In this document: positions 35,331 through 46,660 of the stretch, piece by piece
How the letters are laid out: every line of letters starts with the position of its first letter
Position numbering within the stretch: the first letter of the stretch is position 1
Assembly (NCBI GenBank): GCA_026874595.1
Contig: CM049315.1
Location: forward strand, 71,967,416-72,031,415
Length of the DNA: 64,000 nucleotides
Reading direction: 5' to 3'
Origin: Sipunculus nudus
Taxonomy: Eukaryota; Annelida; Sipuncula; Golfingiida; Sipunculidae
Notes under the pieces: generated by a model
The model's database searches: none
The model's input: only the letters and a program-made list of their open reading frames with translations
Told to the model about the DNA's origin: nothing
Translations under genes and position numbers: made by a program

Positions 35331-36025
35331 ATGGCGCTAATCAAATCATAACAAATAAAAAAATACATAAATATCTTACCATGTGACAAACTCTTCTTTT
35401 TTTAAATGCCGACCGTTGTCGTCTTTATATTAATGAAGCATGCGCAATGGCAACTTCCGTCCTCCACAGTGTTCAGCATACCCAAAGTGGGACCATTATT
35501 TAATATTTATGTACACTGACAAAGTATATTTTTTCTCAGACTCTTCGTTCAGGCTGACAGGAAACCATACAAAGTGGGTTGCTGATGTGACACGTGTCCG
35601 AGTAATCCTCTGTCAGGCTGACCCAGCTGGCTCGCCGTTTATTTAAAATATATTATTGTTCTTAAAATGAGTGAATATAATGCAGTAATAGCGGCCAGGG
35701 TTGGTTTAATTGGCTGACAAGAAAATAAACCCGACGACGTGTAGTGTCTTATATTTAAATCACATATCTATATCAACATGTAGTAATGTAATATTCACTC
35801 TAACCAAACAAGTTAATCCATAAGCTGATACAGAAAATATCAATATAGTAAGTAAGTACCGGTAAATACGCCTATATGCTCGAAACTGGTGTCCTGCGAT
35901 CTATCGACGACAGGTGACGAAGCAACCATTAATCCTGGTCGTAAACTATTATCAATGGATTTATGTGACCAGTGCTTTCTAACAAACAGCATTTGTTGGT
36001 TTGTAACTAAAAGAAGGTAAAATAC

Positions 36026-36120
36026 TACGGTTGGTTCCATATTCGCGAGGCTGCATTGCGCGATGTTTTCATTTGAACGTTTCACAAGGGAATTTTTTTT
36101 TTCGCCATCGCACCCGAATA
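36026..36120 (+). mobile_element. Left-end fragment of the TTCGCGAGG MITE family
   Basis: TA|CTACGGTTGG, CATATTCGCGAGGCTG and GCGCGATGTTTTCATT match the left end of the complete element at 38169. The right end is not present. Confidence 0.65.
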
Positions 36121-36559
36121 TATAATATCTGTGTACACCATTTTTTATTTGTTTTAAAATAAGAATAAATCTCACAATATCTCATTCATTTCTGTTGGAA
36201 TCAATATATACCTTATGTTTCACAATTTATGCGTCTTTGCATATTGGCCAGTTCCGGTACCATACATTCACATATACTTTGCACCATACATTTCTATGAT
36301 TTTCAAGCGGTTTTTTCATGGTGGAGGAAATGACAATATAAGCCTAGCGACATCTGTTGGAGATAATTGAAACCCCGTTTGATCGTTCCTGAAGCCCCGA
36401 CACGTTAAATGTTGGAAGGTGTAAAGTTTTTAAAAGGTATAAAAATCAATCTATCCGTGCGGTAGCTGGAAAGAAATGTATATCAAGTCTGAACAAGCCA
36501 CTAAAAGGAAGGCCCAAAGAGTAAGCTTGCCTCGCACTGGTCAAGCTGACATTGAAGGC

Positions 36560-36900
36560 AGCAAGACCCAAAATCACTCAGTATAGCAACCGGTATATTA
36601 TCCGTATATAAGAAGTCTGTAGCCGGTGACTAAATGTGACATACATGTGTCTTTTAATTAGAGAAATTATGCATTAAATTAAATTGCATTAAAACTTCTG
36701 CTTGCATAAAAGTTCATGTAAAGTCATGCAGCAAACCAATGCCCAGCATGCTTACTTTCGCTTAGCTGCCGAAACCAGCATTGGACGCAGTAACTGTACA
36801 GTCTGGCCATGGTTTATAATGGTCTTATTAAAACTTCTTGGTCTAAAGCGATAACGACGGAACGCGCGTACAATAGGCACTAGCAATTAAACATTGAAAA
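36560..36900 (+). repeat. Interspersed repeat, partner of 18680-19010
   Basis: Second copy of the repeat found in channel intron 3, with TGCATTAAATTAAAT, CATAAAAGTTCATG, ACCAATGC, CGCTTAGCTG, GTACAGTCTGG and GCGATAACGACGG. Confidence 0.7.
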
Positions 36901-38168
36901 AACTAAATACAAATACTACTGGCATATGACAGTATGATCAATAAGTCTGCATTGTATATAGCCGTTTGTGGACTTGTGCTAACTACATCAACACAATAGC
37001 ATTTTATGATCTTCATATCTCTATATATGCATATACTAACTAATTTTGAAATCAAGAATCTAAATTAGGTCTATTATAAACAAAACTTTAACATTTTCTA
37101 TATGTACCTTAACATTTAAGGGATCTATATTCACTAAAAGTGATATCAACTATACATGAATGAAACAGGCATAAGAAGTATTAAAATCCTTATAAATATA
37201 AAGTACAGTTACACATGTAATAAGGGCACATTGGAGATGGTCCACAAAATTGTATTAAATGTTGCACTTTGTCAAAATAAATCGTTATATCAATTAATAA
37301 ACATGTATCTCAAATCATGTGAGATATATAACCAGCTGAGGTAAAAGTTAATTTCTAATGAAAAGTTAACGTGACGGTCTTGAATGATTATATCGTTAAG
37401 TCTGAAAAAATTCTGCCTGCTTTAAAAGAGACGCATGATGCTGCAAGAATAAATCAACTTGGCAGTTACACCTTTAAAATTTACCTTATGATTTTAATCA
37501 AAGTTTTAGCAGCCACAGATTGCTCACTTCCTAAAAAATTTTTTAAGTGCATGCACTAGAAAAAAATCCTTTTATAACAAACTCAATTAAGGAAGGGAAT
37601 TAATATATAAAAGTTTGTATTAGATCCTATTTTTTTAATTTTTTGAAAAATCATAAATTTGCAAGATACGAATTAACAAAAATTGATACAGAATGATCGA
37701 TTGCACCATTATCTATCAATAATTTGGTTCATATCATGTCAACGTTTACATACATGCATATATAGTATTTTTTCACTAAATTTAAAAATAAAATTTTCAA
37801 ACTGAAATCATCACAGAAAATTACAAGCTGCGACAACATGGTATCTTAACTCACAAAACAAGCTTTGCACGGTGGATTTCAATTTAAAATACATGTTTAA
37901 TCTTTAACAAAAAATTAAATAATCCGTAAAACAGATTAAAACGAACCCCTTTTCAAATCAGTTTGAATTGGGATATATACAATATCATCATGTGTATTAT
38001 TAAAGGTTTCTCAACTTTTTTTAAAGTATTGAAATATGAAACACTTGAAAAAAGAACGCAAAATGTTTTAGCTCTTACGTAATCGGTTCAAGGGAATTGT
38101 TCATATCATTTACATTTATTACCGATAGATGGCGCGACAGTGTAGTGTGTTTATATGATATCGATAAA
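36901..38168. other. No gene recognised
   Basis: Very AT-rich sequence. Short open frames (37156-37344 and 37371-37559) have no recognisable domain, and their Lys/Ile/Asn-rich content reflects base composition. Confidence 0.5.
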
Positions 38169-38601
38169 CTGTGGTTGGCTTCATATTCGCGAGGCTGAAA
38201 TTTCGCGATTTCTCCATTTTTAATGTTTCGCGAGGGTTTCATTTTCGCGTTCTAACCAAAACCAATAACAAATACTTTGGTAAAGCCATTCCTGTATGTA
38301 TTATGTAATGAGAATAAGTCATGAGTTTGTGATATTCTTTTCATATAACGATGGGCCCGTACACACAGCAAAGGTAGTTGAGTTCAAATTTAAGGGAACG
38401 TTTTCCTCTATATCTGCATAGCTGTAACTTATTATAAAATTTCTTACTGTTCTAATCTATTCCCATACAAGTATTGGCTACATTAAATAAGAAGGGCATA
38501 CTCAATTGGCCAACTATTCCCGAGGGTTTAATTTTCGCGATTATTTCCCATTCGCGAATATCGCGAAATTATAACCCTCGCGAACAAAAAGGCAACCACA
38601 G
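38169..38601. mobile_element. Complete 433-bp MITE with TTCGCGAGG inverted repeats
   Basis: The left end is CTGTGGTTGGCTTCATATTC and GCGAGGCTGAAATTTCGCGA. The right end, read in reverse, is CTGTGGTTGCCTTTTTGTTC and GCGAGGGTTATAATTTCGCGA. A TA follows the right end and AA precedes the left, so a TA target duplication with one mutation is likely. The inner half is also partly self-complementary. Fragments of the family lie at 36026 and 56183. It ends beside the gypsy LTR. Confidence 0.85.
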
Positions 38602-38603
38602 TA

Positions 38604-38803
38604 TGCAGGGAGGGTAATTCCACAAATTGTGAATGCGCATGCGCGGAATTTGACGGGGACTAGCGAGTGTCAAATATTGCACCGTTCAGGTAGTAGAACG
38701 GAGGATGGAGGAGCTGTTGAAATAAAGACCTTTATCCCAGTATAATTGAGTTATGGCCTCTATATCATAGTCCGATGCATGGCGGCGAACGAAAAGACAC
38801 GAC
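38604..38803 (+). mobile_element. Probable 5' LTR of a Ty3/gypsy element
   Basis: The right boundary is inferred from the primer site that starts two bases later. Within it are the NRF-1-like palindromic word TGCGCATGCGCGG at 38634-38646 and AATAAA at 38721-38726, suiting U3 and R. The left boundary is uncertain because a MITE ends immediately before it, and no second LTR was found downstream. Confidence 0.5.
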
Positions 38804-38805
38804 AA

Positions 38806-38820
38806 TGGCGCCCAACGTGG
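38806..38820 (+). promoter_or_regulatory. Retroelement primer-binding site for tRNA-Lys
   Basis: TGGCGCCCAACGTGG matches 15 consecutive bases of the complement of the 3' end of the tRNA-Lys isoacceptor used by several retroelements. It lies between the LTR-like block and the gag-like frames, the position where minus-strand priming takes place. Confidence 0.75.
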
Positions 38821-39084
38821 TATAAAATGCAGGGACTTTCATGTGGAAAAAGATGGAAAACCTGGGCGGTCGCACGGTTCTATGTCCAAGACAAATACGT
38901 GTACGCACCATGTGGTAGATGTTTCATGTGGCCATTTCGGAAAATACGTTTAGGTTAAGTCGTCCCTTCGGAACTGTGTTACCTTTCACGAACTTGGTAA
39001 AAGTATGGCTATAATAATGTCTAGAACGGAAAACCGTGCAAAATATTTACAACATCATACTAATGAATATTTGGCTTAACTCAC

Positions 39085-40870
39085 ATGAATAGATTAGATT
39101 TGTCTAGGCTAAAAACAAAAGAAGATCGAATTAAAGCGCTCTCTAGTTTACTTATTATTTTAGAGGGGGGAGGGTCACTGTTGGCCCAGACTGTGGCATT
39201 CTGGGCATTCTTGAACATTTTGAGGAACAACGGAAATGTAAAAATTAAAAAAAAAGCAGTAACGGGCGATAATACTAGAAATTAACAAAAACGTTTACCC
39301 AGACTGAGAGAATTCCAAAACATTAAAGAGGTCGATATAAGAATTTATTTGAAAACATTTGAGAATGTTGCCAACGGTATGTATGAATTCGAAGACACAA
39401 GATTTGGCCAAGCTCTGGAGCCATATCTGACGGGGCCTGCACAGAAGGCGTATGATGCACTTTCATGCGATGATAGAACATATTTAAATAAGACACGTCT
39501 TGCCATTTTTAAACGTTATAAATGGACCCCAGAAGACAACATGCTGAAGTTCTATAATGCACATAAAGATAGTTCAGAGACTTTTACAGACTACATGAAT
39601 ATTTAAATTACTGGTTGATATCAGATGATGATCTTATGAAAAATCCTTCATTTGTGAGTCTTTGAGAAGTTGGTTTTGGGAAAGTTGTTAAAATGATTCT
39701 TTTATGAGGCTTGCGCCTTAAGTTAATGGAGGTAGATACTGATGGAAAGCATCTGTCCGAACTAACTGACTTTGCAGATCAACACACTTGTCACAAACGC
39801 TCTACACGGAAGATGTTATCATTTGTGCCTTCGTATACGCAGTTACTTGTAGCTTACCGATCGCCCACTGAGACGCCTGCTACTTCTGGTGATGAAAACA
39901 GAGGTGCCAGGGTTCAGCTTTTTACTGTAAAAACCTGTTTTTTACATAACAGTGTAATTAACTGTAGGTTGTAAACGTAAAAATTGTAAAAAAAAAACCG
40001 TCAGTTCATCCTTGAATGTTTATTTGAAGCCTTGTCATGAATGAAATCTATTTGTTGAAATCATGAGTATCACTGAATAGAAATCCCGCATGCAACTGGC
40101 TTTTATACAGTTTTACATGGATGTGGAAAATCTGTTTCTTACATGATGTTGGTACATAAAGTTATTAATGAATTTTATTTATTGAACTATCTGGTATCAT
40201 TTAACAGAAATCCCATATGCATCTGTGTTTTTTTTACAGTTTTTTTACACAAAGTGTGAAAATCCTTTTTTACATGACATTGGTAGATAAAGTTATTAAT
40301 GAAGTTCATTTGTTGGACTCTTTGGTATCATTTATCAGAAATCACAAATGCATTTTTTTTAGTTTTTTACTCATGGATGTAAAAATCATCCTATTTTTCA
40401 CATGATATCAGGGCATTAGGTCATTAATGAAGTTTATTTGTTGAACTTATGAGTATCACTTTACAGGAATCCCACATGCATCTAGGTTTTTACAGTTTTA
40501 AAAAACATGGATGTAAAAATACTGTTGTTTACATGACATAAGTACATTTGGTCATCAATGAAGTTTATTATTGAATGCATGGGTATCATCAATTAACAGG
40601 AATTTCACATGCATCTGGGTTTTTTATAGGTGTTCACACAGGGGTGTAAAAACCTGTTTCTTACATGACGTTAATTAACGTAAATAAATAGTGTAAAACG
40701 TCAGTGTAAAAAAATTGCCAACCCTGAGAGGTGCTGTAACTGGTGGTGTAAGCAGGAACAGGGACATTAGACGGACTTCATATCGCTACACACATACATG
40801 TACCTGCTATAATTGCGATGACCTAGGACACATTAAGCGGAACTGCCCAAATTGTCGGATCTGGTGGTAA
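39085..40870 (+). pseudogene. Gypsy gag remnant with CCHC zinc knuckle
   Basis: The capsid-like part is 39349-39606 (residues such as LEPYLTGPAQKAYDAL and FKRYKWTPEDNML), which is the conserved core of gypsy gag proteins and ends in a premature stop. A weaker fragment follows at 39711-39900. The nucleocapsid knuckle CYNCDDLGHIKRNC (CX2CX4HX4C) is at 40805-40846. The gag is split between 39907 and 40727 by an inserted MITE and has several stops and frameshifts, so it is not functional. Confidence 0.8.
39908..40726. mobile_element. hAT-type MITE inserted in gypsy gag, 819 bp
   Basis: The element begins CAGGGTTCAGC and ends GCCAACCCTG, so its ends are the inverted CAGGGTT of hAT transposons. 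It is flanked by a perfect 8-base target duplication, AGAGGTGC at 39900-39907 and 40727-40734, as hAT insertion makes. Inside are about five imperfect copies of a ~130-base unit (CATGCATCTG-type words near 40089, 40216, 40348, 40476 and 40608) and T- and A-rich stretches. It encodes no protein. Confidence 0.92.
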
Positions 40871-40909
40871 TAAGAGGAACAGACTGGTTCAAATAAAAAA
40901 GAGAAGAAA

Positions 40910-41270
40910 ATGTTATGCTGGGAAAAGGGTATCCTTGGAAGTATAAAAAAACTTTCGGGAGATTTGGTGGAGTTGAAGACTAACGGGTTTAGTACCCATG
41001 GACTTGCAGATTCGGGAGCCTCATTTTCTATAATAACAGAGGAATCGTGTAAAAACCTGGGAGTTCAAAATAAGATTGAGAAAACAAACAGCATTACCCT
41101 GAAGTGGTTCAACATGTACCCCATCTGGTGTGATTATTACTTAATATTGAATGTTGTTGAATCACTTCTTCTGTGTGGAATGTATAGTGGTTGAATTAGT
41201 GTCAATTCCAGTGTTATTAGGGCAGAGCTTTGTCTGGAAGGTAGGTTACGCAGTAGATTTTGTAGCTGGT
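40910..41270 (+). pseudogene. Gypsy aspartic protease remnant
   Basis: The catalytic region reads GLADSGASFSIITE, with DSG in place of the common DTG and a hydrophobic stretch after it. In another frame further on, VLLGQSFVWKVGYAVDF (about 41205-41265) resembles the second conserved protease patch. The frame changes between them, so it is broken. Confidence 0.65.
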
Positions 41271-41429
41271 GAATATTAGGGATCATCTGTTAAACCAAAG
41301 TATCTGAAACAGAACCGAAGGTAAATAAGGATATATCATTAACCAACCCTTATCTTTTGAAGATAAGGAACAGAAGTTAGTAATAGATGATTTAAAGGCT
41401 GAATTCCTTGACGTGATTACATATAGCAT

Positions 41430-41660
41430 TAGTAAAACACGTGTTAGAACATGAAATTGTTCTTAAGGAGGACGAAAATCCATTCAAGTCAACGCCATAT
41501 AATGTGTCACCTGTAAGAAGAGAAGCAGCTGAAAAGCAGATTAAAGAAGTTATGCTGAACGGAACAATTGAGGAAACAAAATCACCTTGGCATAGGCTGT
41601 TGGTACCATATGCATTAAGCAGGGATAACAGATTTGAGAGTATAATGTGTGTTTGATTGA
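41430..41660 (+). pseudogene. Gypsy reverse transcriptase N-terminal fragment
   Basis: VLEHEIVLKEDENPFKSTPY..SPVRREAAEKQIKEVM..GTIEETKSPW is the typical beginning of a Ty3/gypsy RT (shown here with gaps). The catalytic core with the YxDD box and RNase H is missing; the sequence passes straight to linker-like remains at 41770-41985, so an internal deletion has removed most of the polymerase. Confidence 0.8.
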
Positions 41661-41999
41661 TAGAGGCTGAAAATGAGATTTGTAATTATTCCCACTGTAC
41701 AAAGCCTATTGATGAATTGATAGATTTGATTCATTGCTGTAGTTGGTTTCATAATATATATGTGTTGATGTGAATCCTGAGGAGGCTGATATGGAATTCT
41801 GTTGTGAAAACTGTATATCTGATAAACTTGTTGTAAATGTACAGGAGACCTCTAGTAATGATTGTTCACATGGGAATTTGAGTTCTGATGAATTTTTCAC
41901 ATATGATATTATTTCTACAGTGATAGGAGTAAATCAACTAGCACAGTTACAGAGAAAAGATCCTTTTCTGATAAAACTGATTTAATATGTTGAGAATAG

Positions 42000-42580
42000 T
42001 CATAATGCGGAGATGTCACCCAAGATTAGAAAATTAGCACTTCAGTGTGAACTTGACCAGGTGTTATTTAAGAAAACGATCTAATTGACAAATCTTTGTA
42101 CCTGATGTATTGAGAACTCACATTTTGAGTGAAAACCATTTTAACCCAATATCTGGACACTTTGGAAGAAAGAAACATTGAATTGAATACTGAGAAATAG
42201 TGGATTGGCACAGGTAAACAGGTGAAGGATTATTGTAAGAAATGTGAAACTTGTAAAAAATGTAAGCTTCAGTATAGAAAACCTATGGCGCTGATGCACT
42301 TAAAAGAGCAACAGGGAAAGAGATTACTGTTATCTTTATAAGAGATGTAACGAGATGTGGACCATCATCCAAGTTATTAACTGACATGGATACATCACAA
42401 TATTTAAAAGCTGGGAATTAGGCTATTGCGTAGTACATCGTGCCATCCCGAATGTAACTGGGCAAAAGGTTCAAACTGAGATCTTAAAACAATGTTGATT
42501 TGTTATGGGAGAGAAATGAATTGGGATCAACAGTATCCCGGTCATATTCCAATGTAATACTGAAATAAGATCTGACTTCA
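42000..42580 (+). pseudogene. Gypsy integrase remnant
   Basis: A zinc-binding H2C2 region is visible around 42115-42260 (HILSENHFNPISGHFGRKK and later YCKKCETCKKC). The end of the core follows at 42430-42560 (TSCHPECNW, LKTML..YG, NWDQQYPGHIP). Stops and frameshifts are frequent, and no 3' LTR is seen after it. Confidence 0.7.
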
Positions 42581-42789
42581 AGTTCTTTTAATACGTATCA
42601 AAGTTAAGGGGAAATTTCAAGAAGACTGACTTTCAAACTAGCATGGTTTTAACAAGGCGATTAAATTAGCTTAATAATGCGTTTATTTTTACTAATGGCA
42701 TAAAAAATTAAAATTTGAGTGGAATCAGTCTCCTGCAGACTTTTCCCCCGGATTACATAAGCCCTTATTCTCAGAGACATCACACAAGG

Positions 42790-43935
42790 CAGGTAGACAA
42801 AACAGAGACAGACCACAGCCTTCAAAACACAGAGACAGACCACAGACTGTAAAAACAGAGACAGACAACAGACTGTAAAAGACAGAGACAGATCATAGAC
42901 TGTAAAAAAACAGATACAGACCACAGCCTGGAAAAACAGGGTAGACCACAGCCTGTAAAAACAGAGACAGACCACAGCCTGTAAAAAACGGAGACAGACC
43001 ACAACCTGTAAAAGACAGAGGAAGACCACAACCTGTAAAAGACAGAGGAAGACCACAGCCTGTAAAACACAGAGACAGACCACAGCCTGTGAAACACAGA
43101 GACAGACCACAGCCTGTAAAGAACAGAGGCAGACCACAGACTATTAAAGACAGAGACAGAACACAGACTGTAAAGACAGAGACAGACCACAGACTGTAAA
43201 AGACAGAGACAGACCAAAGACTGTAAAAGACAGAGACAGACCACAGACTGTAAAAAAAAGAGACAGAATACAGACTGTTAAAAACAGAGACAGGCCACGG
43301 CCTGTGAAAAACAGAGACAGACCACAGCCTGTGAAAGGCATAAACCACAGCCTGTGAAAGACGGAGACAGACCACAGCCTGTAAAGGGCAGAGACAGACC
43401 ACAGACTGAAGAAGACAGATCCAGAACACAGACTGTAAAAGACAGAGAAAGACCATAGACCTTAACAGACAGAGACAGACTACAGACTGTAATAAGTAGA
43501 GACAGAACACAGACTGTAAAAAACAGAGACAGACCACAGACTGTAAAAGACAGAGACAGGCCACAGCCTGTGAAAGACACTGACAGACCACAGCCTGTAA
43601 ACGACAGAGACAGGCCACAGGCTGTAAAAAAAAACAGACAAACCACAGCCTGTAAACGACAGAGACAGGCCCAAGCCTGTGAATGACAGAGACATACCAC
43701 AGCCTGTGAAAGACAGAGACATCCGACAGACGGTGAAAGACAGAGAGATACCACCGCCTTTGAAAGACACAGACAGACCACAGACCGTAAAAAACAGAGA
43801 CAGAACACTGCCTTTAAAAACAAGAGACCACAGCCTGCGAAAGACAGACAGACCACAGCCTGTGAAAGACAGAGACAGGTCACGGCCTGTGAAAAACAGA
43901 GACAGACCACAGCCTGTGAAAGACAAGAGTACACA
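42790..43935 (+). repeat. 27-bp minisatellite, about 40 units
   Basis: The consensus is GACAGAGACAGACCACAGCC plus TGTGAAA. It equals nine codons reading DRDRPQPVK on the plus strand. Lengths vary by one or two bases because of A-run slippage, so the frame drifts: only 43679-43990 stays open in the plus frame, and long Leu/Trp/Cys-rich frames appear in all minus-strand frames. Units with GCCTG and units with GACTG are interspersed, suggesting two monomer subtypes. Confidence 0.92.
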
Positions 43936-44039
43936 GGACAAGAGCACTCCCGCATTTAAGTGCATGTGCAACCCAGACCCATACAAATAGCCAAAACCTC
44001 CTGGGTACAGCATTAACAAGCAAATTCGGTGAATTTAAG

Positions 44040-44960
44040 ACCCCGCTTCCGCCTCTTTTTGTCCCCGGTTTGCCCTATCAATATGTTTTAGTTTTTAATG
44101 TCCACCGGAGATGTCTCCACATGTCATAGTAGCTGTGTTTTAATTTGCATTGCTCCCTGAAGATGTCTCCACATGTCATAATTTTGGTTGTGAACTGGGA
44201 ACCAAAGGGGAACTTTTTGTTTTGTTTTTGAGCTGCTGATCATAAATTTTTTAGACAGACATTCCAAAACCAATTCCTATCAAGGTATGCATGAGAGCAA
44301 TCACTGACCCAAATATGAGTTAAATCGGATTATATTTAGAAAAGTTATCGCACGGAAACGAAAACTTGACGGACGGAAAGACAGACAGGCAGACGAACGG
44401 ACAGACAGACAGACAGATGTACAGACAGACAAACCGAAATCAATGGAAGCGGGAGACAATAAAAACAAGCAAATTCTTGTAATTAATGTCCTCCGCTTAG
44501 GAAGCTTGTTGTCTTTCATGCTTGATAAGCAGCCAAAATTATGACGTGGAGAAAAATCTTGAAGGCACAACTTAAAAAACTTAAAACAGATGCTCTATGA
44601 TAGTGGAGATATCTGCAGGGGAACATTAAAACTAAAACACATTGAGAAATAGGACCAAAATCCACTATGACATGTGGAGACATCTGCATGCGAACATAAA
44701 AACTAAAACACTGAGAAGATGTTATAATTTTGTTTTTGAGGTGGAGAAAAATATTTTTAAAACCAATCTCAATCGAGGTATGCATGAGAGCAATCACTGA
44801 TCCAAATTTGAATGAAATCGGATAAAATTTAGAAAAGTTATCGCACGGAAACGAAAAAAATGACAGACGGACAGACAGACATAAAGAGGGACAGACAGAC
44901 AAACAAACCCTCACCAATGTCCCCCGCTTCCGCGGAGCTAGAGGGAAGAAAATGAAACCC
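44040..44960. repeat. Paired (GACA)-rich interspersed repeats with inverted flanks
   Basis: Two direct copies at about 44280-44460 and 44770-44945 share GCATGAGAGCAATCACTGA, AAATCGGAT, AGAAAAGTTATCGCACGGAA and a GACA/GACG tract ending near CAAACC. Around them, the words GATGTCTCCACATGTCATA and CCCCGCTTCCGC appear in both orientations (for example 44110-44190 against 44640-44690), so the block is a nested, partly inverted composite. No protein is encoded. Confidence 0.8.
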
Positions 44961-45758
44961 TGTTGCCCAATCGACACGGATAAAGATTTAGTTGGCCTGT
45001 ATACGAAAGCCTAGATGGCAGGTCTGTGATCTTTGTTACATTACTTCTCCCAGCATTTTCTGTATACAATTAAACAATCATATTCTAAGTTTCCTGCCTT
45101 AAAACTGATACGATTGTGTCCTAATGCCCCATAGTTGAAACATTTTATAACCTAGGGTTCGTTGACTGTGTCTTACGTGCATCAGTAAGTTTCACTGGAA
45201 GTATATCAACCTGCTTTCCACTTTGGTTACAACTGCTACGCATGGAAGAACTAAATTATACTGACCATGGGCTTCTACATACCTTTCAGGAATGTCCGCC
45301 ATAGAATTAATGTTGGAGCATTGTCGCTCCCAAGGATTAATCTTTTATGCATGAATTCATGAATTGTTCCCTCAACAACAAGACAATGGAGCTTTAATAT
45401 GTGTGGTTCATGCCCAACATCTTCACCCATTTGTGAAGATAACTGCCGATTTTTGTCGTAAATTGGCTAGTGGACTCTTTTTGTTTCTCTGGGCCTGTAT
45501 GTGATCGAAAATTCGCTTGTTTGCGTTTACGAGAGGATTTGCGGAATGTTTGCGGAAGCTCACAATTTTTTTTTTGCGAAATCTGTTGGAAACCTCTCGC
45601 ACGTCTTTCGCAATCTGTTGCAAACATTCGGAAATCACGTTTTACTGACTTCCGGATACGCCTGTGCCATACACATACGTTCAAAAGTGAGCAATGCATT
45701 GATTGTTTTATCTCACGTCTAGACGGATCTTTTTGTACAGTTTTTCCCGTATATAATG

Positions 45759-45761
<3 letters not shown>

Positions 45762-45808
<47 letters not shown>
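45762..45808. repeat. (AT)n microsatellite
   Basis: An AT run of about 23 units just before the 110-bp tandem duplication. Confidence 0.95.
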
Positions 45809-45814
<6 letters not shown>

Positions 45815-45842
45815 TATTAATGTTTAGAGGCCTATGGCCTGT

Positions 45843-46061
45843 GGCTGCACTGTATATTGAAAGAAGATGAAGGTAACAAAATGATATGTAATTATTTAAG
45901 ACTGGATCTCAGGTTTCAAAGGCAAAGGGCTAGAAAAATCTTAAAAAATCATGGCTGCACTGTATATTGAAAGAAGATGAAGGTAACAAAATGATATGTA
46001 ATTATTTAAGACTGGATCTCAGGTTTCAAAGGCAAAGGGCTAGAAAAATCTAAAAAATCAT
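45843..46061 (+). repeat. 110-bp tandem duplication, nearly identical copies
   Basis: The block beginning GGCTGCACTGTATATTGAAA at 45843 is repeated from 45953. I see one difference only, a T missing after GAAAAATC in the second copy. Such identity contrasts with the decayed repeats around it. Confidence 0.95.
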
Positions 46062-46480
46062 ACCTGTCGCTAAGCTAATACATTCGAACTAATCACTGAC
46101 TTTGACATATCAAGATTTTTGTCTTTAAGGTTAGGAGGAGAAGGGAGGGGTATTGAACCTATGACCTTTCGCTATGGTTTTAACGTCGAATAAACCGCAT
46201 CCCGAAATTACATATTTAAGTACATTAATTATTTTGACGTCTTATTAATATCCGCAAATGGTTTTAAAACATGTTTATTTACACTTAAATAACTGTCATA
46301 ATCATCATGAATCATTGAGAGAAATTGGCTTTATATGTGGTATTTACTCTGTATGATATTATGCATTACTCTCAACACGAATTATTGGTGCACATGTTTC
46401 AATACATCTTTTTATTGCTGTAACAATTATACACTATGATCTGTACACTTGTTCTGATTGTCGAGGTTTCGGTAAATATA

Positions 46481-46660
46481 CAGTAAAACCTCGTTGTGTC
46501 GAAGTCGAAGGAATACTTACTTTACTTTATCGATAAATACTACACATATATACGGCCTATATTATATAAAGTCGAACCTCTATAATGTGGGCACCTTTTA
46601 ATGGGACTGAACCAAAGTGCCCACTTTATAGAGGTGCCCACTATATGGAGGTAATGGCCA
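46481..46660. mobile_element. Pogo/Tigger-type terminal sequences
   Basis: TA|CAGTAAAACCTCGTTGTGTC at 46479 has the characteristic end of pogo-group transposons. A second end-like stretch follows at about 46568-46655, with GTCGAACCTCTATAATGTGG and an internal inverted pair GTGGGCACC / GGTGCCCAC. One of them may be the end of the transposase remnant below, but the boundary is not proved. Confidence 0.55.

Noticed and set aside
38746-38958. A 70-codon open frame over the retroelement leader
   Set aside because: It spans the LTR end and the primer-binding site, where no protein is expected.
42790-43935. Regular short repeats resembling a CRISPR array
   Set aside because: The units are head to tail with no unique spacers, the period is 27 bases, and the genome is clearly eukaryotic.
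42661-44019. Long minus-strand open frames (up to 241 codons) rich in Leu, Trp, Cys and Val
   Set aside because: They are translations of the 27-bp minisatellite. All three frames are open because the unit is a multiple of three with few stop words, so they say nothing about a gene.
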